A DNA stretch of 64,000 nt. It comes from Prochlorococcus marinus str. MIT 1013. Lineage in GTDB: Bacteria; Cyanobacteriota; Cyanobacteriia; PCC-6307; Cyanobiaceae. Positions 6,890 through 15,019 of this stretch are shown in pieces; positions within the stretch are counted from its first letter, which is position 1, and the number at the start of each line of letters is the position of its first letter. The position numbers and the translations under genes were made by a program. Under the pieces are notes generated by a model that made no database searches, was not told where the DNA came from, and saw only the letters and a list, made by a program, of their open reading frames with translations. The DNA is taken from positions 1,922,001 to 1,986,000 of the forward strand of contig NZ_CP114778.1 in NCBI RefSeq assembly GCF_027359395.1, in the 5' to 3' direction.

Positions 6890-9796
6890 ATGCCCACTGA
6901 CCATACTCTGGTAATTGTTGAAAGTCCCACAAAGGCAAAGACCATTAAAGGTTTTTTGCCTAAGGATTTTCAAGTTCTTGCATCAATGGGGCATATAAGA
7001 GACTTGCCTAACAATGCCTCTGAGATTCCGGCAAAGCACAAAGGAGAAAAGTGGGCAACAATTGGAGTTAATACCACTGCTGATTTTGATCCTTTGTATG
7101 TGGTACCTAAAGATAAGAAAAAAATTGTCAAGGAATTAAAACAATCTTTGAAGGGTGCTAGTCAATTGTTGCTTGCGACTGATGAAGATAGAGAAGGTGA
7201 AAGTATTAGTTGGCATTTAATGAATGTCCTTGACCCAAAAATTCCTGTGAAGAGGATGGTTTTTCACGAGATAACTAAAGAAGCTATTTCCAAAGCCCTA
7301 TCAAAAACAAGAGAAATTGATATGGAATTAGTTCATGCTCAAGAAACAAGGAGGATACTGGACCGATTAGTTGGATACACTTTATCGCCTCTTTTATGGA
7401 AAAAGGTTTCTTGGGGGTTATCTGCTGGAAGAGTCCAATCAGTTGCAGTAAGACTTTTAGTTCTTAGAGAGAGAGCAAGGAGATCTTTTAAAAGCGGAAG
7501 TTATTGGGACTTAAAAGCAAAATTAGAAAAAGAAGGTAGTGAATTTGAGGTAAAAATGACTTCAATAGATGGACAAAGAATTGCTAGTGGGAGTGATTTT
7601 GATGAATCAAACGGATTATTGAAATCTGGTAGAAATGTCAAATTACTCAAGGAAGAAGAATCTAAGGAACTTTCTCAAAAACTAACTACAGATAAATGGA
7701 AAGTTATTAATGTCGAAGAAAAACCTTCAATTCGTAAACCAGTTCCTCCTTTTACAACAAGCACATTACAACAAGAGGCCAATAGAAAACTTCGATTATC
7801 AGCTAGGGAAACCATGAGATGTGCCCAAGGCTTATATGAAAGGGGGTTTATTACATATATGAGAACGGACTCTGTTCATCTCTCTGATCAGGCAATTAAT
7901 GCCTCACGAAAGTGTGTTGAGTCAAAATATGGGGCTGAATACTTAAGTAATAAGCCGCGCCAATTCTCTAACAAGACTAGAAATGCGCAAGAAGCTCATG
8001 AAGCAATTCGTCCGTCTGGCGAAAGTTTTAAAACACCCAAAGAGTCAAGCTTACAAGGAAGAGACCTTTCTTTATATGAACTGATTTGGAAACGAACAGT
8101 TGCTAGTCAGATGGCTGATGCGAGGTTGACAATGCTTGGCGTTGAAATACAAGCATCGAATGTTTCTTTCAGGGCAAGTGGTAAAAGAATTGATTTTCCT
8201 GGCTTCTTTAGAGCTTATGTTGAAGGTACTGATGACCCAGATAGTGCGCTTGAGGGACAAGAAGTGCTCTTACCTAAATTAGTTGTAGGAGATACTCCAA
8301 TAGCTAAGAATATAGAGGCGTTGGGGCACCAGACTCAGCCTCCTGCTAGATATAGCGAAGCTTCATTAGTTAAAACACTTGAGAAAGAAGGAATAGGTCG
8401 TCCGTCAACATATGCAAGCATTATTGGAACAATTGTAGATCGAGGTTATTCAGCTCTAAACAACAATTCTTTAACTCCAAGCTTTACAGCATTTGCTGTT
8501 ACGGCACTGCTTGAAGAACATTTCCCTGATCTCGTAGATACTAGTTTTACAGCTCGTATGGAGTCTACACTTGATGAGATATCAACAGGAAAAGTGAGTT
8601 GGTTACCATACCTTAAGGATTTTTATAAAGGTGATACTGGTCTAGAGAATCAAGTTCAACAAAGAGAAGGAGATATAGATGGAGGGGAATTCCGAGCTGT
8701 TTCGTTGGAGGGACTTTCATCTCTTGTTAGGTTGGGCAAGTTTGGAACATATCTGGAGTCAAAACAACTTGGTGAAAATGGCAAGCCTATAACAGCTACT
8801 CTTCCACAGGAAATCACTCCTGCGGAGTTGGACGAGGAGATCGCAGAGATGATCTTAAAACAAAAAGCTGAGGGTCCTGAATCGCTTGGGGTTGATCCTG
8901 AGAGCGGACAGAATTTATATCTAATGAATGGTAGATATGGTCATTTTATTCAAAGAGGTTTAGTAGTCGAATTGAAAGATCTTGGAATTCCAAAAGGTAA
9001 GAAAAAGTTAGGAAATCTTCGCTTGTTTAAAAGTAGTCAATATGGACTCTATTTGAAGCAAGATTCATCAAAGGTGCAGATTTTGTTGCCAGAGAATATA
9101 AAAGAGGAAGAGATAGATGTTGAAAAAGCACTTGAATATCTAGATGATAAATCTTTAAAAAAAGCTCCAAATCCAAAAAGGACCTCATTGCCAAAGAATT
9201 TAAAACCAGAGAATGTGACTTTTGAGGAGGCCCTTGGATTAATTCAATTACCACGTCTACTTGGAGAGCATCCAGAAGGAGGTAGAGTTCAATCAAGTTT
9301 AGGTAGATTTGGTCCCTATGTGGTTTGGAGCAAAAATGGTGGTGAGAAAGATTATCGCTCAATTAAGGGTGAGGATGACGTTCTTCAAGTAAGCCTAGAA
9401 AGAGCTCTTGAGCTTTTATCTATCCCTAAACGAGGGAGAGGAGGAAGAACTGCTTTGAAGGAGCTCGGTATCCCAGAAGGACAAAAAGAAACTATCCAAT
9501 TATTTAATGGTCCTTATGGTTTATATGTAAAACAGGGTAAGGTAAATGCCTCTCTGCCAGAGGGAAAAAATGCTGAAGATATCTCTATAGAGGAAGCGAT
9601 TGAATTATTGGCAGCTAAAAAATCAACTAAAAAGACAACATCTAAGAAAAAGAATTCTACTAAAAAGACAACTAAGTCAACTAAGAAAGATTTGGATTCA
9701 TCAATATCAAAAAAAAGTAGTGCTCGAAAAGGGCCTTCTACAACTAAAACAGGACGTCTACGGGCAAGTAAAGTTAGGGTTATTAAGGCAAAATAA
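6890..9796 (+). CDS. topA: DNA topoisomerase I (TopA)
   Basis: A 968-residue type IA topoisomerase that relaxes negative supercoils. The Toprim domain shows VES at the N-terminus (E11) and ATDEDREGE (D98, D100, E102). The catalytic tyrosine is Y323 in GFITYMRTDS. Beyond about residue 600 there are no zinc-finger cysteine clusters. Instead there are several short C-terminal repeats of the type GRYGHFIQRG, FGPYVVWS and GPYGLYVKQG, then a tail of about 60 residues dominated by K, S and T. A strong ribosome site AAGGAGGG ends about 11 nt before the ATG. It begins a five-gene run with gaps of 4-7 nt. Confidence 0.97.
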   Translation: MPTDHTLVIVESPTKAKTIKGFLPKDFQVLASMGHIRDLPNNASEIPAKHKGEKWATIGVNTTADFDPLYVVPKDKKKIVKELKQSLKGASQLLLATDEDREGESISWHLMNVLDPKIPVKRMVFHEITKEAISKALSKTREIDMELVHAQETRRILDRLVGYTLSPLLWKKVSWGLSAGRVQSVAVRLLVLRERARRSFKSGSYWDLKAKLEKEGSEFEVKMTSIDGQRIASGSDFDESNGLLKSGRNVKLLKEEESKELSQKLTTDKWKVINVEEKPSIRKPVPPFTTSTLQQEANRKLRLSARETMRCAQGLYERGFITYMRTDSVHLSDQAINASRKCVESKYGAEYLSNKPRQFSNKTRNAQEAHEAIRPSGESFKTPKESSLQGRDLSLYELIWKRTVASQMADARLTMLGVEIQASNVSFRASGKRIDFPGFFRAYVEGTDDPDSALEGQEVLLPKLVVGDTPIAKNIEALGHQTQPPARYSEASLVKTLEKEGIGRPSTYASIIGTIVDRGYSALNNNSLTPSFTAFAVTALLEEHFPDLVDTSFTARMESTLDEISTGKVSWLPYLKDFYKGDTGLENQVQQREGDIDGGEFRAVSLEGLSSLVRLGKFGTYLESKQLGENGKPITATLPQEITPAELDEEIAEMILKQKAEGPESLGVDPESGQNLYLMNGRYGHFIQRGLVVELKDLGIPKGKKKLGNLRLFKSSQYGLYLKQDSSKVQILLPENIKEEEIDVEKALEYLDDKSLKKAPNPKRTSLPKNLKPENVTFEEALGLIQLPRLLGEHPEGGRVQSSLGRFGPYVVWSKNGGEKDYRSIKGEDDVLQVSLERALELLSIPKRGRGGRTALKELGIPEGQKETIQLFNGPYGLYVKQGKVNASLPEGKNAEDISIEEAIELLAAKKSTKKTTSKKKNSTKKTTKSTKKDLDSSISKKSSARKGPSTTKTGRLRASKVRVIKAK

Positions 9797-9800
9797 AATT

Positions 9801-10289
9801 TTGAAAATTTCAAGATTAGTCGAGAAAGTATTTATTAGATTATTTCTAATAGTTCCCCTTGTTTCTCTTCAATCATGTTCAAATACTCTAATAGGTGAAA
9901 AGTTGGAAAATAGTTTTGATACCACTGAGAATCCAAAAGCTTCAGGAAAACCTAATAATATGCTGCAAAAACCTAATGAAAAAACAAAAATTATATCAAG
10001 AGTGAATGATGATAAAAAACAAAATGAAAATGATTTTGGTGTCACTATCAAAGAAGTTTCAATATCTAAAAAAGATAGACTTAGTCAAAAATCAACAGAA
10101 TTAAAAAAGAAGACAATTTTTAATCCACAGCCATACAGAATCATTTTAAGATTATCAGGTGCTAATCCCTCTGCACCAGCTGAGTCTGTTACTGAAGCTC
10201 TAAGAAAAGCTGGGGTCCAGTTTGAGGTAGAAAAGATCGAACGTTTTGATGATGATAACTTTTCAAAGGCTACATCTTTACAAAGATAA
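9801..10289 (+). CDS. Small predicted lipoprotein, unknown function
   Basis: A 162-residue protein from a TTG at 9801, 4 nt after the topA stop. The N-terminus is a basic segment followed by FIRLFLIVPLVSLQSC, a plausible type II signal peptide with an imperfect lipobox LQSC. The middle is low-complexity, rich in N, K and E. The C-terminal ~55 residues (from about NPQPYRIILRLSG) look folded and may be the conserved part. The frame stays open upstream inside topA, but that part is not used because topA is real there. Position suggests co-transcription with topA and the DUF2232 gene. I do not recognise a named family. Confidence 0.7.
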   Translation: MKISRLVEKVFIRLFLIVPLVSLQSCSNTLIGEKLENSFDTTENPKASGKPNNMLQKPNEKTKIISRVNDDKKQNENDFGVTIKEVSISKKDRLSQKSTELKKKTIFNPQPYRIILRLSGANPSAPAESVTEALRKAGVQFEVEKIERFDDDNFSKATSLQR

Positions 10290-10294
10290 TAATT

Positions 10295-10981
10295 TTGACC
10301 TTAGATAATAAAAACTTTTTAAAAAGTAGATCTCTTTACAAAGCTCCTCTTAGTAAGAGACAAGCCTTGAAAATTGTTGAGTCCTCTTACCTTGCGGCTG
10401 CAACTGCTTTGATTTGGATAGCTCTTTATTATTTGCCTATTGGTGGCGCTGTTTTTCGTCTTGCTTTACCATTGCCATTGGCTCTTCTTCAAATTCGGAG
10501 AGGTGTTAAAACAGGTATTGAGGGAGTAACGATATGCGTAATGTTATTAATTGCTCTGATGGGTCCGCTAAGAGGACCTTTAGTTCTTTTCCCATATGGA
10601 TTACTTTCCTTATGGTTAGGGTATAGTTGGCAAAAAGGATGGAATTGGTGGTTAAGTTGGGGTGTTGGAGTCTCAATCGGAACTATGGGTTTTCTAGTTA
10701 GGGTAATCGCCTTATCTGTGTTGGTTGGTGAGAATTTATGGGTTATTCTTACTCGTGCTGGAGCAGGATTGCTGGAAAAAGGAATAGACATTTTTAATCT
10801 TTCTTTTACTCCTGATATGAGACAAGTTCAAATAGTTGCACTGTTTCTAATTATAACTCAAGAAATCGTTTACGTTCTTTGTTTACATGCTTTGGCTTAT
10901 TGGATTTTTCCTAGACTTAGGTCATCAATACCTGAACCACCTAATTTGCTAGAAAAATTAATTTCTCTAGAACCTCATTGA
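10295..10981 (+). CDS. DUF2232-type integral membrane protein
   Basis: A 228-residue, very hydrophobic protein with about six predicted membrane segments. Stretches such as GAVFRLALPLPLALLQIRRGVKTGIEGV and GPLRGPLVLFPYGLLSLWLGY resemble DUF2232 (YybS-like) proteins of cyanobacteria and Firmicutes, whose function is not established to my knowledge. A TTG start 5 nt after the lipoprotein stop fits translational coupling, and a UPF0284 gene follows 7 nt downstream. The family has an ECF-like size and layout, so a role as a substrate-binding membrane component is possible but only an inference. Confidence 0.72.
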   Translation: MTLDNKNFLKSRSLYKAPLSKRQALKIVESSYLAAATALIWIALYYLPIGGAVFRLALPLPLALLQIRRGVKTGIEGVTICVMLLIALMGPLRGPLVLFPYGLLSLWLGYSWQKGWNWWLSWGVGVSIGTMGFLVRVIALSVLVGENLWVILTRAGAGLLEKGIDIFNLSFTPDMRQVQIVALFLIITQEIVYVLCLHALAYWIFPRLRSSIPEPPNLLEKLISLEPH

Positions 10982-10988
10982 AAAAAAG

Positions 10989-12185
10989 ATGATAGGAGAC
11001 AACTATGTTTTGTTGCCATCAGGAGTATTAGCTTTTGGAGAAGGTCTCCAAGAGCAAAATATTGACGAAAGAGTTGAGAGGTGGCAAGAAAATATTACGA
11101 ATACGGCTTTCTTTTTGATTCTTGCTGGATCTCAAACTGCAGAGATTGAGGGGATTTCTGCTGCTGGTTCAACTGCTGTTTCTAGACGTTATACAGCTGT
11201 TGCAGATGCTGAACTTTTATTGAGAGGACCTACTCTTCCAAAAAGATGGCCTTTGCCTCCTTTACCCGCAGGTGTCTCTCCCGCATTGATTAGTTACGTT
11301 GCCTCAAGGTTCTTGAAAATTAAGCCAACAATCATATCTGCAGGACTACTGCAAACACCTCCTTTTACTCATGTTTCCCTAGAGCCCCCCGAGATAGGCC
11401 CAGCTAGGTGCTTAAGTTCAGGGAATGCAATGGAAAGAAAAAGGGTTAAACTTTTACTTGATGGTGGTTTTAAGATAGGTAAGAAATTAAAAAAATCTCT
11501 TTTGATCACGGAGTGTGTCCCAGGAGGTACATCTACAGCTTTTGCGGTTCTTTCTGGGTTAGGAATAAATGTTAATAATCTTATAAGTGGAAGTCATAGA
11601 TATCCACCTTCAGAATTAAAAAGAAAATTAGTTGATCAAGGACTTGAAGCCGCGAACTTAAAGGAGAAACCATCTTCTGTCGAGCTAATGGCTGCTGTTG
11701 GTGATCCATTTCAGCCAATTGCAGTTGGTCTTTTAATGGGAGCTAGAGAATCTAGCCAAGACATTTTATTAGGAGGAGGTTGTCAAATGTTGGCAGTTTT
11801 GGCTTTGGCATTAAATGAAATTGAATCTGAATCACGTTCTGAATTCGTTAGTAAAATTTTAATAGGAACCACTTCATGGCTAGTGGATGAATCACTTTCT
11901 TCTGCGGAAAATAGAAATTCTTTTATTCATTTAATGAATCATGTCTCTGATCATTTCAAAGTCAATATCCTAGGTCTAGCTAGTGGGTATAGATTTAATG
12001 ATAGTAATCAAAAGGTTCTTAGAGATTATGAGATTGGTTATGTCAAAGAGGGAGTTGGGGCTGGAGCATTGTCGTTACTCGCTCAAATTAACGGATTGAC
12101 TCAGAAAGAAATGATTGAAAGATGTGATATTGAGGTTAGTAATTTATTTAAGTCAAATAATGAAAAAACGTGTGAAGGGATCTAA
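10989..12185 (+). CDS. UPF0284 protein, CobT-like (NaMN:DMB phosphoribosyltransferase related)
   Basis: A 398-residue protein. Features such as LAGSQTAEIEGISAAGST near the N-terminus, ITECVPGGTSTAFAVLSGLG, and GDPFQPIAVGLLMGA match the UPF0284 family, which is distantly related to CobT, the enzyme that activates the lower ligand of cobalamin. Marine picocyanobacteria are known to make pseudocobalamin with adenine as lower ligand, so a CobT-like enzyme with altered base choice is plausible, but the substrate cannot be read from sequence. ATG start 7 nt after the DUF2232 gene; ends 5 nt before the next gene. Annotation as cobT would be too strong. Confidence 0.8.
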   Translation: MIGDNYVLLPSGVLAFGEGLQEQNIDERVERWQENITNTAFFLILAGSQTAEIEGISAAGSTAVSRRYTAVADAELLLRGPTLPKRWPLPPLPAGVSPALISYVASRFLKIKPTIISAGLLQTPPFTHVSLEPPEIGPARCLSSGNAMERKRVKLLLDGGFKIGKKLKKSLLITECVPGGTSTAFAVLSGLGINVNNLISGSHRYPPSELKRKLVDQGLEAANLKEKPSSVELMAAVGDPFQPIAVGLLMGARESSQDILLGGGCQMLAVLALALNEIESESRSEFVSKILIGTTSWLVDESLSSAENRNSFIHLMNHVSDHFKVNILGLASGYRFNDSNQKVLRDYEIGYVKEGVGAGALSLLAQINGLTQKEMIERCDIEVSNLFKSNNEKTCEGI

Positions 12186-12190
12186 ATAAT

Positions 12191-13192
12191 ATGAATACTG
12201 ATTCATTTGGAAGGAGAGAGTTCATCAAATATGGATTGATTTCCTCCTTACTTTTCTTATATGGGTGCGCAACTTCTCAAAAGAAATTAGCTTTGAGAGG
12301 AGTTTCTAATAGCTTCCCAAGTGAATTTGTTAATAGTTTATCTAAAGGTTGGGAATATTTCCCTATAAAAGATATCGAGTTAAAAAAATTTCCCTATAAC
12401 TCTACTCTTCAAGAAAAAACAGATTTATTAGTCTTAAATGATGGTTGGATTTCTGATTTACCTATTAAGTCACTTCAAGAAATCAAAGCAAATAATATTA
12501 GAAATAATTTCAGCAAGCAGACTAGTTCTTTTCTTGATGGCTTAGGTGAGGATTATAAAAAAACGCTTTTACCTTTAGCTGTTAGTCCTTGGGTGATACT
12601 TTTTAGAAATGAAGATTCTCTGGCTCTAAAAAATAAGAATTCTTGGGAAGTTATTTTTTCGAGTTCACTTACAAATCAAATAGTTTTTCCTAATAGTCCT
12701 TATCTTCTGATTTCAATTGCACAAAAAATAGGTTTAGTTAATGATTTCTCAAAAATCAAGAGTCAAGCCAAGTCATTTGATGATAGGAATGCTTTAAATT
12801 GGGTTGTTTCAGGTAGAGCTAATGCAGCAGTTTTACCTTTATCTAGCTGTGTTGATAGCCTTATTGAAGACCCTCGTTTGTCTGTTCTTTTACCTATGGA
12901 CGGCAGCCCTCTGAATTGGACAGTAATTGCTTCTCCTTCGCTGTCTCCAGAGCATTTTCCCACTGATTGGTTCGATTCCTTATGGGGCGCTACTTATTTG
13001 AGTCGTGTAATAAATAAAGGTTTTTTGCCACCAACAAACTTATCAGATTTAAATAGAAAATATATAAATGTTCCCCAGAAGTATAAATCTATCTTTCTTC
13101 CAGAAGAAAGTGTTTGGAATAAATGCTGGTCATTACCAATACTCACTTTTGAGCAAAAAAAAGAGTTGGCTTTAAATTGGAATAATTCATAA
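12191..13192 (+). CDS. Tat-type lipoprotein, solute-binding-protein-like
   Basis: A 333-residue protein. The N-terminus has a twin-arginine motif GRREFIKYG (R8-R9), a hydrophobic stretch and a lipobox LYGC with C26, so it should be exported folded by Tat and lipid-anchored. The body looks like a periplasmic binding protein of the polyamine/iron (PotD/FutA-like) type, with a DLLVLNDGWI strand, LLPLAVSPWVILFRNED and a hinge-like SGRANAAVLPLSS segment. I do not recognise the ligand. No permease is next to it except the DUF2232 membrane protein two genes upstream. It is the last gene of the topA run; ribE follows after 84 nt. Confidence 0.7.
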   Translation: MNTDSFGRREFIKYGLISSLLFLYGCATSQKKLALRGVSNSFPSEFVNSLSKGWEYFPIKDIELKKFPYNSTLQEKTDLLVLNDGWISDLPIKSLQEIKANNIRNNFSKQTSSFLDGLGEDYKKTLLPLAVSPWVILFRNEDSLALKNKNSWEVIFSSSLTNQIVFPNSPYLLISIAQKIGLVNDFSKIKSQAKSFDDRNALNWVVSGRANAAVLPLSSCVDSLIEDPRLSVLLPMDGSPLNWTVIASPSLSPEHFPTDWFDSLWGATYLSRVINKGFLPPTNLSDLNRKYINVPQKYKSIFLPEESVWNKCWSLPILTFEQKKELALNWNNS

Positions 13193-13276
13193 CCAAACTA
13201 AATTTGAAATTCAAAAAACTTTTCAAAGACATTTTTAAATACCATAACTAGCATTCTAAAAGTTGTATGCTCAATA

Positions 13277-13933
13277 ATGTTTACTGGTTTAATTCAGGCT
13301 ATTGGCACGATCAAGAAAAATAATTCTGGGGTAGTTGTTGATGGATGTAGCCCTTTTTCTCCTTTAAAACTTGGAGATAGTATTTCTGTGGATGGAGTTT
13401 GTCTAACAGTTTCTGAATTAATGAATGATTCTTTTAACGCAAATATAAGTGAAGAGACTCTTAAGAGAACAAACCTTGCTGAAAAAGCGCAGAAAAATGG
13501 TTATGTAAATCTTGAGCCAGCATTACGTCTTTCTGACCGATTAGGTGGACATATTGTTAGTGGACACATAGACGGGTTGGGTGAAGTTGTCTCAATCGAA
13601 AATTTGAAAAATTCTTGGAATTTGAGAGTATCTTGGGATGATTTAAAATTCTGCAAATATATCTGCGATAAGGCGAGTATTAGCCTAAATGGAATAAGTC
13701 TCACTGTTGCAGAGATATATTTTGATGGGCATGAATTTTCAGTAGCCGTAATACCTCACACGTGGTCAAATACATGCTTGAAGTTTTTGAGAATTGGCGA
13801 AAAGGTTAATTTGGAAGTTGACTTGATGGCTAAGTACGCAGAAAAACTTCTTAAGGTAAATAATAATGATTCCATTTTTAAACAAAGCTCAGTAATTAGC
13901 TCTCAGTGGCTTGAAGAGCAAGGTTGGAATTAG
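13277..13933 (+). CDS. ribE: Riboflavin synthase alpha chain
   Basis: A 218-residue protein of normal length, built from two tandem lumazine-binding barrels. The first begins MFTGLIQAIG and the second at about residue 93 (GHIVSGHIDGLGEV). It dismutates two 6,7-dimethyl-8-ribityllumazine molecules into riboflavin and a pyrimidinedione. Both repeats show the typical SVDGVCLTV / SLNGISLTVAE strand. ATG start. It stands alone between the topA run and the convergent cyAbrB gene. No FMN riboswitch is apparent in the 84-nt leader. The gene is called ribE or ribC in different organisms. Confidence 0.96.
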   Translation: MFTGLIQAIGTIKKNNSGVVVDGCSPFSPLKLGDSISVDGVCLTVSELMNDSFNANISEETLKRTNLAEKAQKNGYVNLEPALRLSDRLGGHIVSGHIDGLGEVVSIENLKNSWNLRVSWDDLKFCKYICDKASISLNGISLTVAEIYFDGHEFSVAVIPHTWSNTCLKFLRIGEKVNLEVDLMAKYAEKLLKVNNNDSIFKQSSVISSQWLEEQGWN

Positions 13934-13964
13934 TAGATTTATATAATTTGCTTTGAGAGATTTA

Positions 13965-14318
13965 TTATTTCTTGAGTGGTAACAAACTTATCGCTCCAGA
14001 CTCTTTTCGTACATCAATACGAAATTCCTGTCCAGGTTCAAGACCTAATTTTTTTGTATAGGCATGTCCAATAAGAAGATTGCCATTGCCATGAACTTTA
14101 GTCCGAAATTCCGCTTGCCTTCTTGAAGATCTATTTCCAGCTCTTCCAGGGCCATTTGAGCGAAGTTTATAACCTTTAGCTTCAACTAGAGCACGGTAAA
14201 AACTTTTACGTAAAACTCTCCCACTTGGCCCCACGTAACCACATCCTTTAGCTATTTCGTCTTCTGGACGGTTGCTCAAAGATCTTGCTTTGTCGAGGAG
14301 TTCTTTTCCAACAAGCAT
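13965..14318 (-). CDS. cyAbrB-family transcriptional regulator
   Basis: A 117-residue basic protein. The C-terminal half (from about RQAEFRTKVHGNGNLLIGHAYTKKLGLEPGQEFRI) is the cyanobacterial AbrB-like DNA-binding domain, and the N-terminal half (LLDKARSLSNRPEDEIAKGCGYV) is the lineage-specific extension. In model cyanobacteria cyAbrB proteins tune nitrogen and carbon metabolism genes and act as abundant, nucleoid-like regulators. The ATG start is followed by the conserved region and no other start competes. It lies between ribE (convergent) and ctaE, so a role in regulating the oxidase genes is possible but unsupported here. Confidence 0.9.
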   Translation of the reverse strand: MLVGKELLDKARSLSNRPEDEIAKGCGYVGPSGRVLRKSFYRALVEAKGYKLRSNGPGRAGNRSSRRQAEFRTKVHGNGNLLIGHAYTKKLGLEPGQEFRIDVRKESGAISLLPLKK

Positions 14319-14413
14319 TTCAGACTGTTTTAATTAACTGAATTCTGACCAATAAGTGGAATTGTGGCAACAAATTAATTGAAAGTTTCTTTCTTAGTAT
14401 CAATATTTAACTC

Positions 14414-15019
14414 TCAAAGCAGATAAAGGATGATGAATAAAACGACCCAAATCCCGTCTACAAAGTGCCAATAGAGCTCTACTGCCTCAAATGGGAACTT
14501 GTTTTCATTATTCACTCGACCAGATGGAATACGTGTTTGCCACCAAATTATCATTATCATTATTGACCCAAGTGTTACGTGAAGCCCATGAAAGCCAGTT
14601 AATGCATAAAAAGTACTGGCAAAAAGGTTGTCAGTTAATCCAAAAGGCAAAGTAAAGTACTCAAACATTTGACTGATTAAAAATGCCACTCCCAATGCGC
14701 CTGTTATAAGAAGCCATTTTTGGCATTGTTTTGCTTCATCCTTTTCTAGGAATTTTCCAGCTCGATGAAAAGTAAAGCTACTAACTAGAAGCAAGACTGT
14801 ATTTAAAGTTGGTAATGCTAGTTCTAATTCGTAAATAGCATCAGGACCAATGGGATTGACTGCTTTAAAAGTTAGATATGCCGCAAAAAAACCTGCAAAG
14901 GTCATCCCGTCTGCGATTAAAAAAGCTATTAACCCAAACAAACGAAAATCTTCATGTTCTTCAATTGAGAGATCTTTCTTTCTTTCTGAGGATTGCTCTT
15001 TTGGAACTATTGAGGTCAT
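14414..15019 (-). CDS. ctaE: Cytochrome c oxidase subunit III
   Basis: A 201-residue membrane protein with five hydrophobic segments, short for COX III (the first two helices of the mitochondrial form are missing, as in other bacteria). Signature pieces are FRLFGLIAFLIADGMTFAGFFAAY near the start, GFHGLHVTLG, and EAVELYWHFVDGIWVVLFIILYL at the end, with the conserved WHFVD. It forms part of the aa3 oxidase that reduces O2 in the thylakoid or cytoplasmic membrane. The start ATG overlaps the ctaD stop (ATGA), which indicates translational coupling. It is the last gene of ctaCDE. Confidence 0.96.
   Translation of the reverse strand: MTSIVPKEQSSERKKDLSIEEHEDFRLFGLIAFLIADGMTFAGFFAAYLTFKAVNPIGPDAIYELELALPTLNTVLLLVSSFTFHRAGKFLEKDEAKQCQKWLLITGALGVAFLISQMFEYFTLPFGLTDNLFASTFYALTGFHGLHVTLGSIMIMIIWWQTRIPSGRVNNENKFPFEAVELYWHFVDGIWVVLFIILYLL

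Noticed and set aside
9600-9800. Long upstream frame of the lipoprotein inside topA
   Set aside because: The topA frame is real there, so the lysine-rich reading in the other frame is a shadow of its Lys-rich tail.
13193-13276. Small inverted repeat TTTGAA/TTCAAA after the Tat lipoprotein gene as a terminator
   Set aside because: The 6-bp arms with a single-base loop cannot form a stable hairpin.
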